DNA from: Paracoccus limosus
GTDB lineage: Bacteria; Pseudomonadota; Alphaproteobacteria; Rhodobacterales; Rhodobacteraceae
Direction: 5' to 3'
NCBI RefSeq assembly: GCF_009711185.1
Contig: NZ_WMIF01000016.1
Coordinates: 28,422-92,421 of the forward strand
DNA: 64,000 bases
A model generated the notes under the pieces. The model was not told the DNA's origin and searched no databases. It worked only from the letters and a program-made list of their open reading frames with translations. Made by a program: the position numbers and the translations under genes. The stretch's first letter is position 1; every line of letters begins with the position of its first letter. Below, piece by piece: positions 26,565 through 35,498 of the stretch.

Positions 26565-27386
26565 ATGCAACCCCTGCAGTCCCGTCCCGGATTCCGCCAG
26601 ATGGGCGTGCGCCGTTTCGGCCGCGTGAACTGGCTGGGTCTCTATACCCTGTCGCGGCGCGAGATCATGCGCTTCATGAATGTCTGGCAGCAGACCATCT
26701 TTGCGCCGCTGATGACCTCGGCGCTGTTCGTGGTGGTCTTTGCCTTGGCGCTTGGGCGTTCGCGCGGCGAGGTGATGGGCCTGCCCTATCTGGCCTTCCT
26801 TGGGCCGGGCATCCTGATGATGACGGTGATCCAGAACGCATTCGCCAATACCTCGTCCAGCATCATCTCGGCCAAGATGCAGGGCAATATCGTCGATACG
26901 CTGATGCCGCCCCTGTCGGCGGCCGAGATCCTGACCGGCTATCTGACCGGCGCCGTGGTGCGGGCGCTGATCGTGGCGGTGGCGATCGGTGCCGGCATGG
27001 CGCTGATGCTGGGGCAGGGCATCGCGCATCCGCTGTGGGCGCTGGCCTTCGTGCTGCTGGGCGCGGTGCTGATGGGCGGGCTGGGGCTGCTGAGCGGGAT
27101 CGTGGCGCAGAAATTCGACCAGATGGCGGCGATCACCAATTTCATCGTCACGCCGCTGTCATTCCTTTCGGGCACGTTCTACTCTGTCGAAGCCCTCCCC
27201 GAGCCTTTCCGGACGCTGGCCCATTGGAACCCCATCTTCTACCTGATCGACGGCGCGCGCTATGGCATTGCCGGCGTCTCGGATGCCCCGCCGCTGCGCG
27301 GTCTTGTGGTCTGCGCGCTGACCGTGGCGCTGGTGGTCTGGCTGGCGTGGCGCTGGATCGCCTCGGGCTATCGCATGAAGCCCTGA
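26565..27386 (+). CDS. ABC-2 type transporter permease
   Basis: A 273-residue integral membrane subunit of an ABC-2 exporter. Six membrane segments can be drawn between about residues 45 and 265, and the family pattern FLSGTFYSVEALPEPFRTLA is near residue 205. ATG at 26565 follows AAGGAG. No ATPase gene is adjacent, unlike the second ABC-2 permease at 57236, so its energiser must be encoded elsewhere. Substrates of this family include polysaccharides, lipids and drugs. A 198-bp spacer separates it from argD. Confidence 0.85.
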   Translation: MQPLQSRPGFRQMGVRRFGRVNWLGLYTLSRREIMRFMNVWQQTIFAPLMTSALFVVVFALALGRSRGEVMGLPYLAFLGPGILMMTVIQNAFANTSSSIISAKMQGNIVDTLMPPLSAAEILTGYLTGAVVRALIVAVAIGAGMALMLGQGIAHPLWALAFVLLGAVLMGGLGLLSGIVAQKFDQMAAITNFIVTPLSFLSGTFYSVEALPEPFRTLAHWNPIFYLIDGARYGIAGVSDAPPLRGLVVCALTVALVVWLAWRWIASGYRMKP

Positions 27387-27584
27387 GCCCTCGGGGGCAC
27401 CAGACATGAGGCGCCGAAAGCCGTTGCGCCCTGTGCGGTTCCGCGCTATGCGGTCGCCATGATCGCCCGGACCGCCCTTGTCGCCCGTCCCCGACGTTGA
27501 TCCTGTCAACGTTCGATCCTGCCTGTCTTTTCCCGATTCCATCCCGAGCCGCTGCCTGCGGCTGCCATCCGTGAGGACAACTCC

Positions 27585-28757
27585 ATGATCTCGCACGTCC
27601 TGCCGACCTATAACCGCGCGCCCCTTGCCTTTGAGCGGGGCGAAGGCACCTGGGCCATCGCCACGGACGGCACCCGCTATCTGGACCTGGGTGCCGGGAT
27701 CGCGGTCAATGCGCTGGGCCATGCCAACCCCGAACTGGTCGCCGCCCTGACCGAGCAGGCCAACCGCATCTGGCATGTCTCGAACCTGTATCAGATCCCG
27801 CAGCAGGAACGGCTGGCCGATCTGCTGGTCGAGCACACCTTTGCCGACACCGCCTTCATCACCAATTCCGGCACCGAGGCTGCCGAGCTGGCGATCAAGA
27901 TGGTACGCAAATACTGGTCCGAACAGGGTGAGCCCGACCGGATCGAGATCCTGACCTTCGAAGGCGCCTTCCACGGCCGCTCGACCGGGGCCATCGCGGC
28001 ATCGGCGTCGGAAAAGATGGTCAAGGGCTTTGGCCCGCTGATGCCCGGCTTTCGCCAGCTGCCCTGGGGTGACATGGCGGCGCTTGAGGCCGCGATCTCG
28101 GAGCGCACCGCCGCCGTCATGCTGGAGCCCGTGCTGGGCGAGGGCGGCATCCGCCCGCTGCCCGATGCCGATCTGCGCCTGATCCGCGAGCTCTGCGACC
28201 GGACCGGCGCGCTTTTGGTGCTGGACGAGGTGCAATCGGGCATGGGCCGGACGGGCAAGCTGTTCGCGCATGAATATGCCGGCATCACGCCCGACATCAT
28301 GATGGTCGCCAAGGGCATCGGCGGCGGCTTTCCGCTGGGCGCGGTGCTGGCCACCGAAAAGGCTGCAGCGGCCATGGTCGCGGGCACGCATGGCTCGACT
28401 TATGGCGGCAACCCGCTGGCCTGCGCGGTCGGCAGCAAGGTCATGGAGATCATCGCCACGCCCGAATTCCTGGCCGAGGTGAACCGCAAATCGGCCCTGT
28501 TCCGGCAAAAGCTGGAAGGGCTGGTCGCCGCCCATCCCGATGTCTTTGAAAGCGTGCGCGGCCAGGGGCTGATGCTGGGCCTGAAATGCAAGGTCGCGCC
28601 GACCGATCTGGTCAAGGCCGGCTATGCCGAACATCTGCTGACCGTTCCGGCCGCCGACAACACGCTGCGCCTGTTGCCGCCGCTGACCATCACGGATGCG
28701 GAAATCGCCGAGGCGGTGGCACGGCTGGACCGGGCCGCCGGCAGGCTGGATGGCTGA
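27585..28757 (+). CDS. argD: Acetylornithine/N-succinyldiaminopimelate aminotransferase
   Basis: A PLP-dependent class III aminotransferase of 390 residues. The PLP lysine is Lys243 (VAKGIGGG) and the cofactor aspartate is Asp214 (LDEVQSGMG). NSGTEA at 94-99 binds phosphate. With argF 254 bp further on, its role is arginine synthesis (acetylornithine formation), and the same enzyme may serve lysine synthesis. GAGGACA precedes the ATG. The upstream spacer shows no ArgR-type site I could support. Confidence 0.93.
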   Translation: MISHVLPTYNRAPLAFERGEGTWAIATDGTRYLDLGAGIAVNALGHANPELVAALTEQANRIWHVSNLYQIPQQERLADLLVEHTFADTAFITNSGTEAAELAIKMVRKYWSEQGEPDRIEILTFEGAFHGRSTGAIAASASEKMVKGFGPLMPGFRQLPWGDMAALEAAISERTAAVMLEPVLGEGGIRPLPDADLRLIRELCDRTGALLVLDEVQSGMGRTGKLFAHEYAGITPDIMMVAKGIGGGFPLGAVLATEKAAAAMVAGTHGSTYGGNPLACAVGSKVMEIIATPEFLAEVNRKSALFRQKLEGLVAAHPDVFESVRGQGLMLGLKCKVAPTDLVKAGYAEHLLTVPAADNTLRLLPPLTITDAEIAEAVARLDRAAGRLDG

Positions 28758-29011
28758 CGGATCGTCAGGGTCGCTGCAATTCGCCGATCCGCCCCTGCCG
28801 GCGGGTCGGTTGCGCCTGTCCGGCGCTCTCGGGTTCGGCGGCGGATCGGCATCCTGCGCCTCAGGCTCGCTTCAGCACGGCACCATGGTCCGCGCCCTGA
28901 CGCGGCACCGATGAGGCGGGCGATATCTCCCGCGAAATAGGGGCTTCGGCCCTTGACCTCATCCCGGCAAAGCGGCTTGCTGAGCGCACCGATCCGAAAG
29001 ACAGTCTCACG

Positions 29012-29938
29012 ATGAACAATTTTCTCGACATCCACACCACCGCCAAGGCCGATCTGCGCGGCATGATCGACACCGCCCGCCGCATGAAGGATGCCCGGGC
29101 CGGCCAGCCCAAGGGCGCGCCGGATGCCGAACAGCCGCTCAAGAACCGCATGGTCGCGCTGATCTTTGAAAAGCCCTCGACCCGGACCCGCGTCAGCTTT
29201 GATCTGGGCGTGCGTCAGATGGGCGGACAGACCATGGTGCTGTCGGGCAAAGAGATGCAGCTGGGCCATGGCGAGACCATTGCCGACACCGCCCGCGTGC
29301 TGTCGCGCTATGTCGACCTGATCATGATCCGCACCTTCGAAGAGGCGACGCTGCTGGAAATGGCGGAATATGCCTCGGTGCCGGTGATCAACGGCCTGAC
29401 CAACCGCACCCATCCCTGCCAGATCATGGCCGATGTGATGACCTTCGAGGAACATCGCGGCCCGATCGCCGGGCGCAAGGTTGTCTGGTCGGGCGACGGC
29501 AACAACGTCTGCGCCAGCATGATCCATGCCGCGGGCCAGTTCGGCTATGACTTCACTTTTACCGGCCCCCCGACGCTGGACCCCGAGGCCGAGGCGCTGG
29601 AGTTTGCCCGTGCCCAGGGTGTGCGGGCGGTGATCGAGCGCGACCCGGCCAAGGCGGTCGAGGGTGCTGATCTGGTGGTCACGGACACCTGGGTCTCGAT
29701 GCATGACCCGCAATCGGCGCGCGAGCGGCGGCACAACCAGCTGCGCGCCTATCAGGTCAACGAGACGCTGATGGCGCAGGCCAAGCCCGATGCGCTGTTC
29801 ATGCATTGCCTGCCGGCACATCGCGATGACGAGGTGACCAGCGCGGTGATGGACGGCCCGAACTCGGTCATCTTCGATGAGGCGGAAAACCGGCTCCACG
29901 CGCAAAAGGCCGTCATGCGCTGGTGTCTGGACGTCTAA
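29012..29938 (+). CDS. argF: Ornithine carbamoyltransferase
   Basis: Catalyses ornithine plus carbamoyl phosphate to citrulline. The 308 residues include the carbamoyl-phosphate site STRTR (Ser56-Arg60), the HPCQIMAD segment near residue 132 and the ornithine-side [10 protein letters not shown] near residue 268. Length and motifs match the anabolic bacterial enzyme. It lies 254 bp after argD; that gap has no gene. A perfect 13-bp terminator stem follows the stop. Confidence 0.96.
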   Translation: MNNFLDIHTTAKADLRGMIDTARRMKDARAGQPKGAPDAEQPLKNRMVALIFEKPSTRTRVSFDLGVRQMGGQTMVLSGKEMQLGHGETIADTARVLSRYVDLIMIRTFEEATLLEMAEYASVPVINGLTNRTHPCQIMADVMTFEEHRGPIAGRKVVWSGDGNNVCASMIHAAGQFGYDFTFTGPPTLDPEAEALEFARAQGVRAVIERDPAKAVEGADLVVTDTWVSMHDPQSARERRHNQLRAYQVNETLMAQAKPDALFMHCLPAHRDDEVTSAVMDGPNSVIFDEAENRLHAQKAVMRWCLDV

Positions 29939-29946
29939 GCGCCAGC

Positions 29947-29977
29947 AAGCCGCGCCGGCACCCCGCCGGCGCGGCTT
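29947..29977 (+). terminator. Terminator after argF
   Basis: A perfect 13-bp stem AAGCCGCGCCGGC / GCCGGCGCGGCTT with a 5-base loop begins 9 bp after the argF stop. The tail is TTGTCC, so the U-tract is weak, but the position and strength make it a good end for argD-argF transcription. Confidence 0.75.
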
Positions 29978-30084
29978 GTCCGGGCGTCATGCGTTCATGG
30001 GTGTAGAGCGTCCTTGGTCGCGCTCTGGCTTGACGGTGCGCGCATAGCTCTGGTCACCGGGCTTACGGCCCGCGCCAATCTTCG

Positions 30085-30134
30085 TCCGCCAACATGCCAA
30101 TATCACCCGGGTCCGGAGCAAGACCCGGCACCCA
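30085..30134 (-). repeat. Dispersed GGGRTATTTG repeat, copy E
   Basis: On the minus strand a GC block containing CCCGGGT is followed by GATATTGGCATG and an A-rich tail (GACGAAGATTGG). It is a divergent member of the family at 4054, 19671, 30161 and 49919, with one inserted base in the TATT core. It sits in the gene-free segment after argF. Confidence 0.5.
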
Positions 30135-30160
30135 TCGGCAAAATGCCCCGAGCGCCCTTC

Positions 30161-30203
30161 TTTCATGCAAAAATATCCCGGGGTCCGGGGCAGAGCCCCG
30201 ATC
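30161..30203 (-). repeat. Dispersed GGGRTATTTG repeat, copy D
   Basis: On the minus strand GGGGCTCTGCCCCGGACC leads into CCCGGGATATTTTTGCATGAAAG. The GC-rich dyad followed by GGGATATTT and an A-rich tail matches copies A and B. It lies only about 30 bp from copy E and in the same orientation. Confidence 0.6.
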
Positions 30204-30262
30204 CGGCGGCGCCGTCCAGATATTCCACCCCGGCAGCTTGACGCCACGGCCTGATCCGGCAC

Positions 30263-30394
30263 GTATCGCCGTATCGCCGTATCGCCGTATCGCCGTATCG
30301 CCGTATCGCCGTATCGCCGTATCGCCGTATCGCCGTATCGCCGTATCGCCGTATCGCCGTATCGCCGTATCGCCGTATCGCCGTATCGCCGTAT
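30263..30394 (+). repeat. 8-bp tandem repeat GTATCGCC, 16.5 copies
   Basis: Sixteen perfect head-to-tail copies of GTATCGCC plus a final GTAT, with no mismatch. The unit is not a multiple of three, so it is not a peptide repeat in any real gene, and neighbouring stops on both strands give no supported frame. Perfect identity suggests recent expansion by strand slippage, and copy number is likely variable between isolates. Confidence 0.95.
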
Positions 30395-30832
30395 TGGGCG
30401 GCCCTGCGTTTCGTGCGGGCAGAGTCTGCACCGGGATCTACGCGCCTTTACCCTTTACCCTGATGCCGACGGCTCGTGAAGCCTGCCGAGGCCCGCGCAT
30501 CGCACCATTTCAAATGCGGCACAAAAGACCAGAGCATCCATCCGCCCCTGCAACGCGGTTCGGAGAATGCGGCCGTGAAGCTTCGGACGTTTGTCAAAGG
30601 GTTGGGGGCGTCACGAATATCCGTGCTTGCAGTTAGCCGGCGGCTCTCACTGTGAAAGCAATGGAGCGGCACCGCCATCGGGCAGTGTTCTGGCTCCCGG
30701 TTCCTGAAGCACCCGCAAAACCTTCGCGACACGCCCCATGACATGACAAGCCCGCCGAACCTGCCAATCCTTGCGCATCGCAACGCGACCGGGCCAGCCT
30801 ACCCTGCAAGCCAGCCCGGCCTGCTCTCGCAA
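30395..30832. other. Gene-free segment between tandem repeat and type I secretion genes
   Basis: I see no supported gene, tRNA or terminator in these 438 bp. Short open frames on both strands are Arg/Pro-rich and lack ribosome sites. The composition is a little lower in GC than the genes around it. It is the region downstream of the HlyD-type gene (minus strand), which ends at 30833 without a visible terminator hairpin. Confidence 0.5.
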
Positions 30833-32230
30833 TCAGCTTTCGCGGAAAGCGCGGATGAAATAGTCGCTCAAGGGTTTGACCAGATAGGCGAACGGGCTGC
30901 GCTCGCCGGTCTGGACATAGACCTCGACCGGCATCCCCGGCACCAGCGTCAGCTTGCCCAGCTTGGCGATCTGGTCCGGCGGGATCGTCACCTCGGCGCG
31001 GTAATAGGACACATGCGCGGTCTGATCGACCAGCGCATCAGCCGAGACGCGGGTCAGGATGCCGTCGATCTCGGGCGTGGTGCGCGAGGAAAAGGACGAA
31101 AACCGCAGCACGACCTGCTGGCCCGGATGCACCTCGTCGATGTTGATGGTGGCGATACGCGCCGCCACCACCAGCGGGCGGTCCTGCGGGATGATGAACA
31201 TGATCGGATCAGCCGGCCGGATCACCGAGCGCGGCGTGGTCACCTGCAACTCCTGCACAATGCCCGAGACGGGCGCGCGGATTTCCAGCCGCGCGATCTG
31301 CTCGGTCAGCGCGCGGCGGCGCTCGGCCAGCTCCAGCTCGCGATAGCCCAGATCGCGCAGCTCGGTCTCGGCCTGTTCGCGATAGGTGGCGGATTTCTCC
31401 AGCCGCGACAGGTCGATCTGCGACAGCTGGGTTTCGGCCTGCGCCTCCGAGGCGGTGGTTTCGCCCAAAAGCCCGTCCAGCCGCGCCCCTTCGCGCTCCA
31501 GCGCCAGCACGCGCGGCGCCTGCGCCAACCCCTTTTCCAAGAGTGAACGCTGATCGCGCAATTCCTGCGCGATGAAGTCGCGCTGCTGTTGCAGGGCGCG
31601 GTTCTGCGCCTGAATGCCGGCAATCTGCGAGCGGACCTGTTCGGACTGCTTGGCAAGCTGGCCCAGCGATTGCGACAGCGTGTCCAGCCGCGCGTGGAAC
31701 AGGCTGGTCTGGCCGTCCATCAGCTCTTGCAGCTGTGGCCGGGTCTTGGCCAGTTCGACCAGCTCGGCCGGGAACAGGATCTCTTTTTTATCGGCGCGCT
31801 CGGCCTCCAGCCGGCCACGGCGGGCGAGAACCTCGAAATACTGGCCCTCGACGATGGTGCGCTCGGTGTCGAGCAGCGCGCCATCCAGCCGGATCAGCGG
31901 CTGGCCGGCGGTCACGGTCTCACCCTCATGCACGAGGATCTGATCGACGACACCGCCATCGGGATGCTGCACCACCTGCCGGCGCTGTTCCACCTCGACC
32001 TGTCCGGCGGCCACCACGGCACCGGCGATCCGCGCGGTCACCGCCCAAAGGCCAAAGCCCCCGACCAGCAGCGCCATGGTCACCAGGCCAAGGATCACCG
32101 CGCCGCGCGCCGACCATTCTGGGCGGGGCGGTGTCGGTGTCGGCCGGATCAGCGGCATGGCGGGACGTTCGGGCCGCGCCGGTTCGGCGGCCCGGGTTTC
32201 GGTCGGGTTCGGCATCTTGGGATTGCTCAC
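30833..32230 (-). CDS. Type I secretion membrane fusion protein (HlyD family)
   Basis: The periplasmic adaptor of a type I protein secretion system, 465 residues. One membrane segment lies at about residues 42-64, a lipoyl half-motif at GETVTAGQPLIRLDG, a long coiled coil spans about 110-310, and the second lipoyl half is at RAPVSGIVQELQV. The C-terminal beta-rich domain ends in GMPVEVYVQTGERS, a standard HlyD/PrtE feature. It starts with GTG overlapping the stop of the ABC gene. The outer-membrane TolC partner and any RTX substrate are not in the window. Confidence 0.92.
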   Translation of the reverse strand: MSNPKMPNPTETRAAEPARPERPAMPLIRPTPTPPRPEWSARGAVILGLVTMALLVGGFGLWAVTARIAGAVVAAGQVEVEQRRQVVQHPDGGVVDQILVHEGETVTAGQPLIRLDGALLDTERTIVEGQYFEVLARRGRLEAERADKKEILFPAELVELAKTRPQLQELMDGQTSLFHARLDTLSQSLGQLAKQSEQVRSQIAGIQAQNRALQQQRDFIAQELRDQRSLLEKGLAQAPRVLALEREGARLDGLLGETTASEAQAETQLSQIDLSRLEKSATYREQAETELRDLGYRELELAERRRALTEQIARLEIRAPVSGIVQELQVTTPRSVIRPADPIMFIIPQDRPLVVAARIATINIDEVHPGQQVVLRFSSFSSRTTPEIDGILTRVSADALVDQTAHVSYYRAEVTIPPDQIAKLGKLTLVPGMPVEVYVQTGERSPFAYLVKPLSDYFIRAFRES

Positions 32231-33969
32231 GACACACCTCCGCCCTGGCCCTGCGCCCGGTTGATCTGTTCGGCATTGCGGACCATGGAGTTCAGCACCT
32301 CGTCCCTTGGGCCAAAGGCGCGGCGCATGCCCTGATCCAGAAACAGCAGCAATTCGCATTCCGAGATCGCGGCCGGGCGGTGCGCCATGATGATGACTGC
32401 GCCGCCGCGCGCCTTGATGTTGCGGATGGCGAGGTTCAGCGCCTGCGAGCCCTCGTTGTCGAGGTTCGAGTTCGGCTCGTCCAGCACGAAGAGCACCGGA
32501 TCGGCATAAAGCGCGCGCGCAAGGCCGATGCGCTGGATCTGCCCGCCCGAAAGCCGGCCACCGGCTTGGCTGACCTGGGTGTCATAGCCCTGCGGCAGGT
32601 CAAGGATCATGCGATGCGCGGCCGCCGCGGTGGCGGCGGCGACGATGCGCTGCGGGTCGGGATCGGGCGAGAGCCGGGCGATGTTTTCGGCAATCGTGCC
32701 GTCGAACAGCGTGACCTGTTGCGGCAGATAGCCGATCAGGCTGCCCAAAAGGTCGGGGTCGTATTGGTCCAGCGTCGCGCCCGCCAGCCGGATCGAGCCG
32801 CCGGCGATGGGCCATGCGCCGATCAGGGCCCGGGCAAGCGTGGTCTTGCCCGCGCCCGAGGGGCCGATCACCCCCAGAGCCAGCCCCGGCGTGATGTCAA
32901 AGCTGACGCCGCGCAGCGTCGGCACGGTTTGACCCGGCGGCACGACGGTCAGGTTGCGCACCTCGATCTGGGCGTCGGGCCGGGGCAGGGCGGTGCGCGG
33001 CACCACCGGCGGGCGGCGCCCCAGCAGCTCGCCCAGCCGCTTCCAGCCGTCCTGCGCGCGCTGCACCAGCGACCAGCCGCCCACGACCTGCTCGATCGGC
33101 GACAGCGCCCGGCCCATCAGGATGGATGAGGCGATCATCGCGCCCGGCGTCACCTCTTGGCGCAGCACCAGCCATGCACCGGCGGCCAGAAGCGCGCTTT
33201 GCAAAAACAGCCGGAAGGTGCGGGAAAACACCGTGAAGCCGGTCGCGCGGTCCTGGCTTTTCACCGTCGCCTCGGTGGCGCGGTCGCGCATGGACTGCCA
33301 GCGGCGGAATGTTGCCTCGCGCATCCCGAGCGAGCCGATCAGCTCGCCCTCCTCGCGGTAAAGATCTGACATCCGTTCGGCCGATTGCGCGGTGATCGTG
33401 GCCTTTTGCAGCGATTCGCGGCCCAGCCACTGGTTCAGCACCGTCGCCACCACCAGTACGATCAGCCCCGCCGTCGCCACCGCCCCCAGAACCGGGTGGA
33501 ACACATAGACCGCCCCCAGAAACAGCGGTGCCCAAGGCAGGTCGAATAGCGCCATCAGCACCGGCGAACCGATCAGGCGCATTACCGCCTCAAGATCGCG
33601 CATCCCACCCTTGACCGCCACATCCGAGGCGCCGGCGGCGCCGTCCTGCAGGGCTGCGGTGAACACCCGCCCCTCCATCCGTTCCTGAAAACGGGCGGCG
33701 ACCCGCGACATGACGCGGCTGCGGGCGAAATCCAGCACGCCCATCATGATGAACAGGAACACCACCAGCAAGAACAGCGCCGTCAGCGTTTCGACCGAGC
33801 GGCTGCCCAGGACGCGGTCATAGACCTGCATCATGAACAGCGGGCCGGTCAGCATCAGCAGGTTCACCATGAACGAAAACAGGCCGACGATCAGGTAGAG
33901 ATGGCGCGCATTGCCGCGCGCCTCAACCAGTTCACTACGGCCATCGTGGCGCATCGGCGGCAGGGCCAT
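32227..33969 (-). CDS. Type I secretion ABC transporter, PrtD-like
   Basis: A fused permease-ATPase half transporter of 580 residues that powers one-step export of proteins with C-terminal signals. Membrane segments cover about residues 24-290. The ATPase has Walker A GPSGAGKTT (369-377), signature LSGGQIQRIGLARAL and Walker B VLFVLDEPNSNLD. There is no N-terminal C39 or C39-like domain, which places it with PrtD/AprD types rather than HlyB types. The ATG at 33969 has GGAAGGAA. It is divergent from mlaA by 152 bp. Confidence 0.93.
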   Translation of the reverse strand: MALPPMRHDGRSELVEARGNARHLYLIVGLFSFMVNLLMLTGPLFMMQVYDRVLGSRSVETLTALFLLVVFLFIMMGVLDFARSRVMSRVAARFQERMEGRVFTAALQDGAAGASDVAVKGGMRDLEAVMRLIGSPVLMALFDLPWAPLFLGAVYVFHPVLGAVATAGLIVLVVATVLNQWLGRESLQKATITAQSAERMSDLYREEGELIGSLGMREATFRRWQSMRDRATEATVKSQDRATGFTVFSRTFRLFLQSALLAAGAWLVLRQEVTPGAMIASSILMGRALSPIEQVVGGWSLVQRAQDGWKRLGELLGRRPPVVPRTALPRPDAQIEVRNLTVVPPGQTVPTLRGVSFDITPGLALGVIGPSGAGKTTLARALIGAWPIAGGSIRLAGATLDQYDPDLLGSLIGYLPQQVTLFDGTIAENIARLSPDPDPQRIVAAATAAAAHRMILDLPQGYDTQVSQAGGRLSGGQIQRIGLARALYADPVLFVLDEPNSNLDNEGSQALNLAIRNIKARGGAVIIMAHRPAAISECELLLFLDQGMRRAFGPRDEVLNSMVRNAEQINRAQGQGGGVS

Positions 33970-34121
33970 GCCGGTTCCTTCCGTGTTCGTCTCGCCGGGC
34001 TTGCCCGGATCCGCGTCAGCGCATATCCGAACCTTGCCGTCGGCGACAGTGGGCCCTGTCCCGCGCTGGGCGGAGAATCGCCGGGTTGCCACGACCATAG
34101 CCACAGAAGGTTAGCAGAGTA

Positions 34122-34865
34122 TTGAAGCGAAGTATCGCACTTGCCGCTGTTCTGGCGCTGGCCGCCTGCCAATCGGCCCCCCGGGAACAAGAGATCAACG
34201 ACCCGCTGGAGCCGCTGAACCGGCGCGCCCATGCCTTCAACGTCGGGCTGGACCAGCAGGTGGTCAAGCCGCTGAGCGCCAGCATGGCCGGGGGCAAGGG
34301 CGGCAGCAGTGACGGGGGGCAGGGCGGCATCGGCAGCCATGTCGTGACCGGGCTTGGCAATTTCGGCTCGAACCTTGCGCAGCCGGGCAAGGCGGTGAAC
34401 CATCTGCTGCAAGGCCGGCCGGAGCCGGCGATCAAGACCACCTTCCGGTTTCTGGTCAACGGCACGCTGGGTCTGGCCGGTTTCCTTGACCCGGCGAGCG
34501 CGGATTTCGCTTTGCCCGAGCAGGATACCGATTTCGGCCAGACGCTTGCGGTCTGGGGCGTCGGCGAAGGCCCCTATCTGGAGCTGCCGCTTTTGGGCCC
34601 CTCGACGCTGCGCGACAGTGCCGGGCGGGTGGTGGATCTGGTGATCGATCCGATGCATTCGGTGCTGAACCGCGACCAATATGCGATCGGCCTAGGGGCA
34701 CGCGCCGTCTCAAAAGCCGGTGAACGGGCGCGTTTTGGCGATTCCGTCGATAGCGTCCTGCATGAAAGCGCCGATAGTTATGCCCAGACCCGGCTGATCT
34801 GGCTGCAACATCGCCGCCACGAACTGGGCGAGCAAGGAGACGAGATTGACCCTTATGCCGAATGA
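34122..34865 (+). CDS. mlaA: MlaA/VacJ outer membrane lipoprotein
   Basis: Lipoprotein of the Mla system that removes misplaced phospholipids from the outer leaflet. The 247 residues have a lipobox LAAC (Cys16) and the family core EINDPLEPLNRRAHAFN and DPASADFALPEQDTDFGQT. Initiation is with TTG at 34122, since no ATG is in frame before the signal peptide. It overlaps mlaC by 20 bp. The inner-membrane parts MlaF, MlaE and MlaD are not nearby. Confidence 0.93.
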   Translation: MKRSIALAAVLALAACQSAPREQEINDPLEPLNRRAHAFNVGLDQQVVKPLSASMAGGKGGSSDGGQGGIGSHVVTGLGNFGSNLAQPGKAVNHLLQGRPEPAIKTTFRFLVNGTLGLAGFLDPASADFALPEQDTDFGQTLAVWGVGEGPYLELPLLGPSTLRDSAGRVVDLVIDPMHSVLNRDQYAIGLGARAVSKAGERARFGDSVDSVLHESADSYAQTRLIWLQHRRHELGEQGDEIDPYAE

Positions 34866-35451
34866 CACCCGCCGCGGTTTTCTGGGCCTGATCGCCGCAG
34901 GCTGCGCCTTTGTCGCGACGCCGGCCCTGGCGCTGGACGAAAAACAGGCCAGCGCTCTGGTGCAGAAATCGCTGGACGAGGTCTATGCCGTCATCAACTC
35001 GGGCCAGCCGCCGGCGCAGATGTACAAGGCCTTCGAGGCGATCTTTGCGCGCTATGCCGATGTCGACATCATCGCCCGCTCGGCGCTGGGTCCGGCGGCG
35101 CGTCGGGTCAAGCCGGCCGAGTTCGCCGCCTATAAACACGCCTTCCAGGGCTATATCGGGCGCAAATACGGCAAGCGCTTCCGCGAATTCATCGGGTCCA
35201 AGATCGAGGTGACCGGCGCGCGACCGGTGAAAAGCTTCATCGCCGTGACCTCGATCGCCTATCTGAAAGGCCGCAGCCCGATGGAGATGGAATGGCACGT
35301 CTCGGACAAGTCCGGGCAGGGCCGCTATTTCAACATCATCATCGAAGGGGTGAACATGCTTGCCTCGGAGCGGGCCGAGGTCTCGGCCATGCTGGCCAAG
35401 CGCAAGGGCGACATCGCCGCGCTGACGGCGGATCTGCAAAAGGCCGGTTGA
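34846..35451 (+). CDS. mlaC: MlaC-type phospholipid-binding periplasmic protein
   Basis: Soluble periplasmic lipid shuttle of the Mla pathway (Ttg2D family), 201 residues. The signal region has a twin arginine (TRRGFLGLIAAGCAF), so export by Tat is likely. The core helix and strand segments AYKHAFQGYIGRKYGKRF and GRYFNIIIEGVNML match the family. TTG at 34846 is chosen because AAGGAG lies 7 bp upstream; ATG at 34855 would have too long a spacer. It is coupled to mlaA by overlap and followed by a bidirectional terminator. Confidence 0.92.
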   Translation: MTLMPNDTRRGFLGLIAAGCAFVATPALALDEKQASALVQKSLDEVYAVINSGQPPAQMYKAFEAIFARYADVDIIARSALGPAARRVKPAEFAAYKHAFQGYIGRKYGKRFREFIGSKIEVTGARPVKSFIAVTSIAYLKGRSPMEMEWHVSDKSGQGRYFNIIIEGVNMLASERAEVSAMLAKRKGDIAALTADLQKAG

Positions 35452-35473
35452 TCGCTGCACCCGTGTAAAATGA

Positions 35474-35497
35474 AAAGGCGGCCCGCAGGCCGCCTTT
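35474..35497. terminator. Bidirectional terminator between mlaC and PBP1A
   Basis: A perfect 10-bp stem AAAGGCGGCC / GGCCGCCTTT with a 4-base loop lies between two convergent stop codons. On the plus strand it is followed by CTTATT after a T-run formed by the stem, and on the minus strand by a T-rich run (TTTCATTTT), so it can serve both transcripts. Confidence 0.85.
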
Positions 35498-35498
35498 C

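Noticed and set aside
30263..30394. CRISPR-like array
   Set aside because: The unit is only 8 bp, perfectly contiguous and without spacers, and there are no cas genes in the window.
30063..30636. Repeat-containing open frames across the 8-bp tandem array
   Set aside because: They exist only because an 8-bp repeat keeps all frames open with a period of eight codons; they have no ribosome site and no sensible ends.
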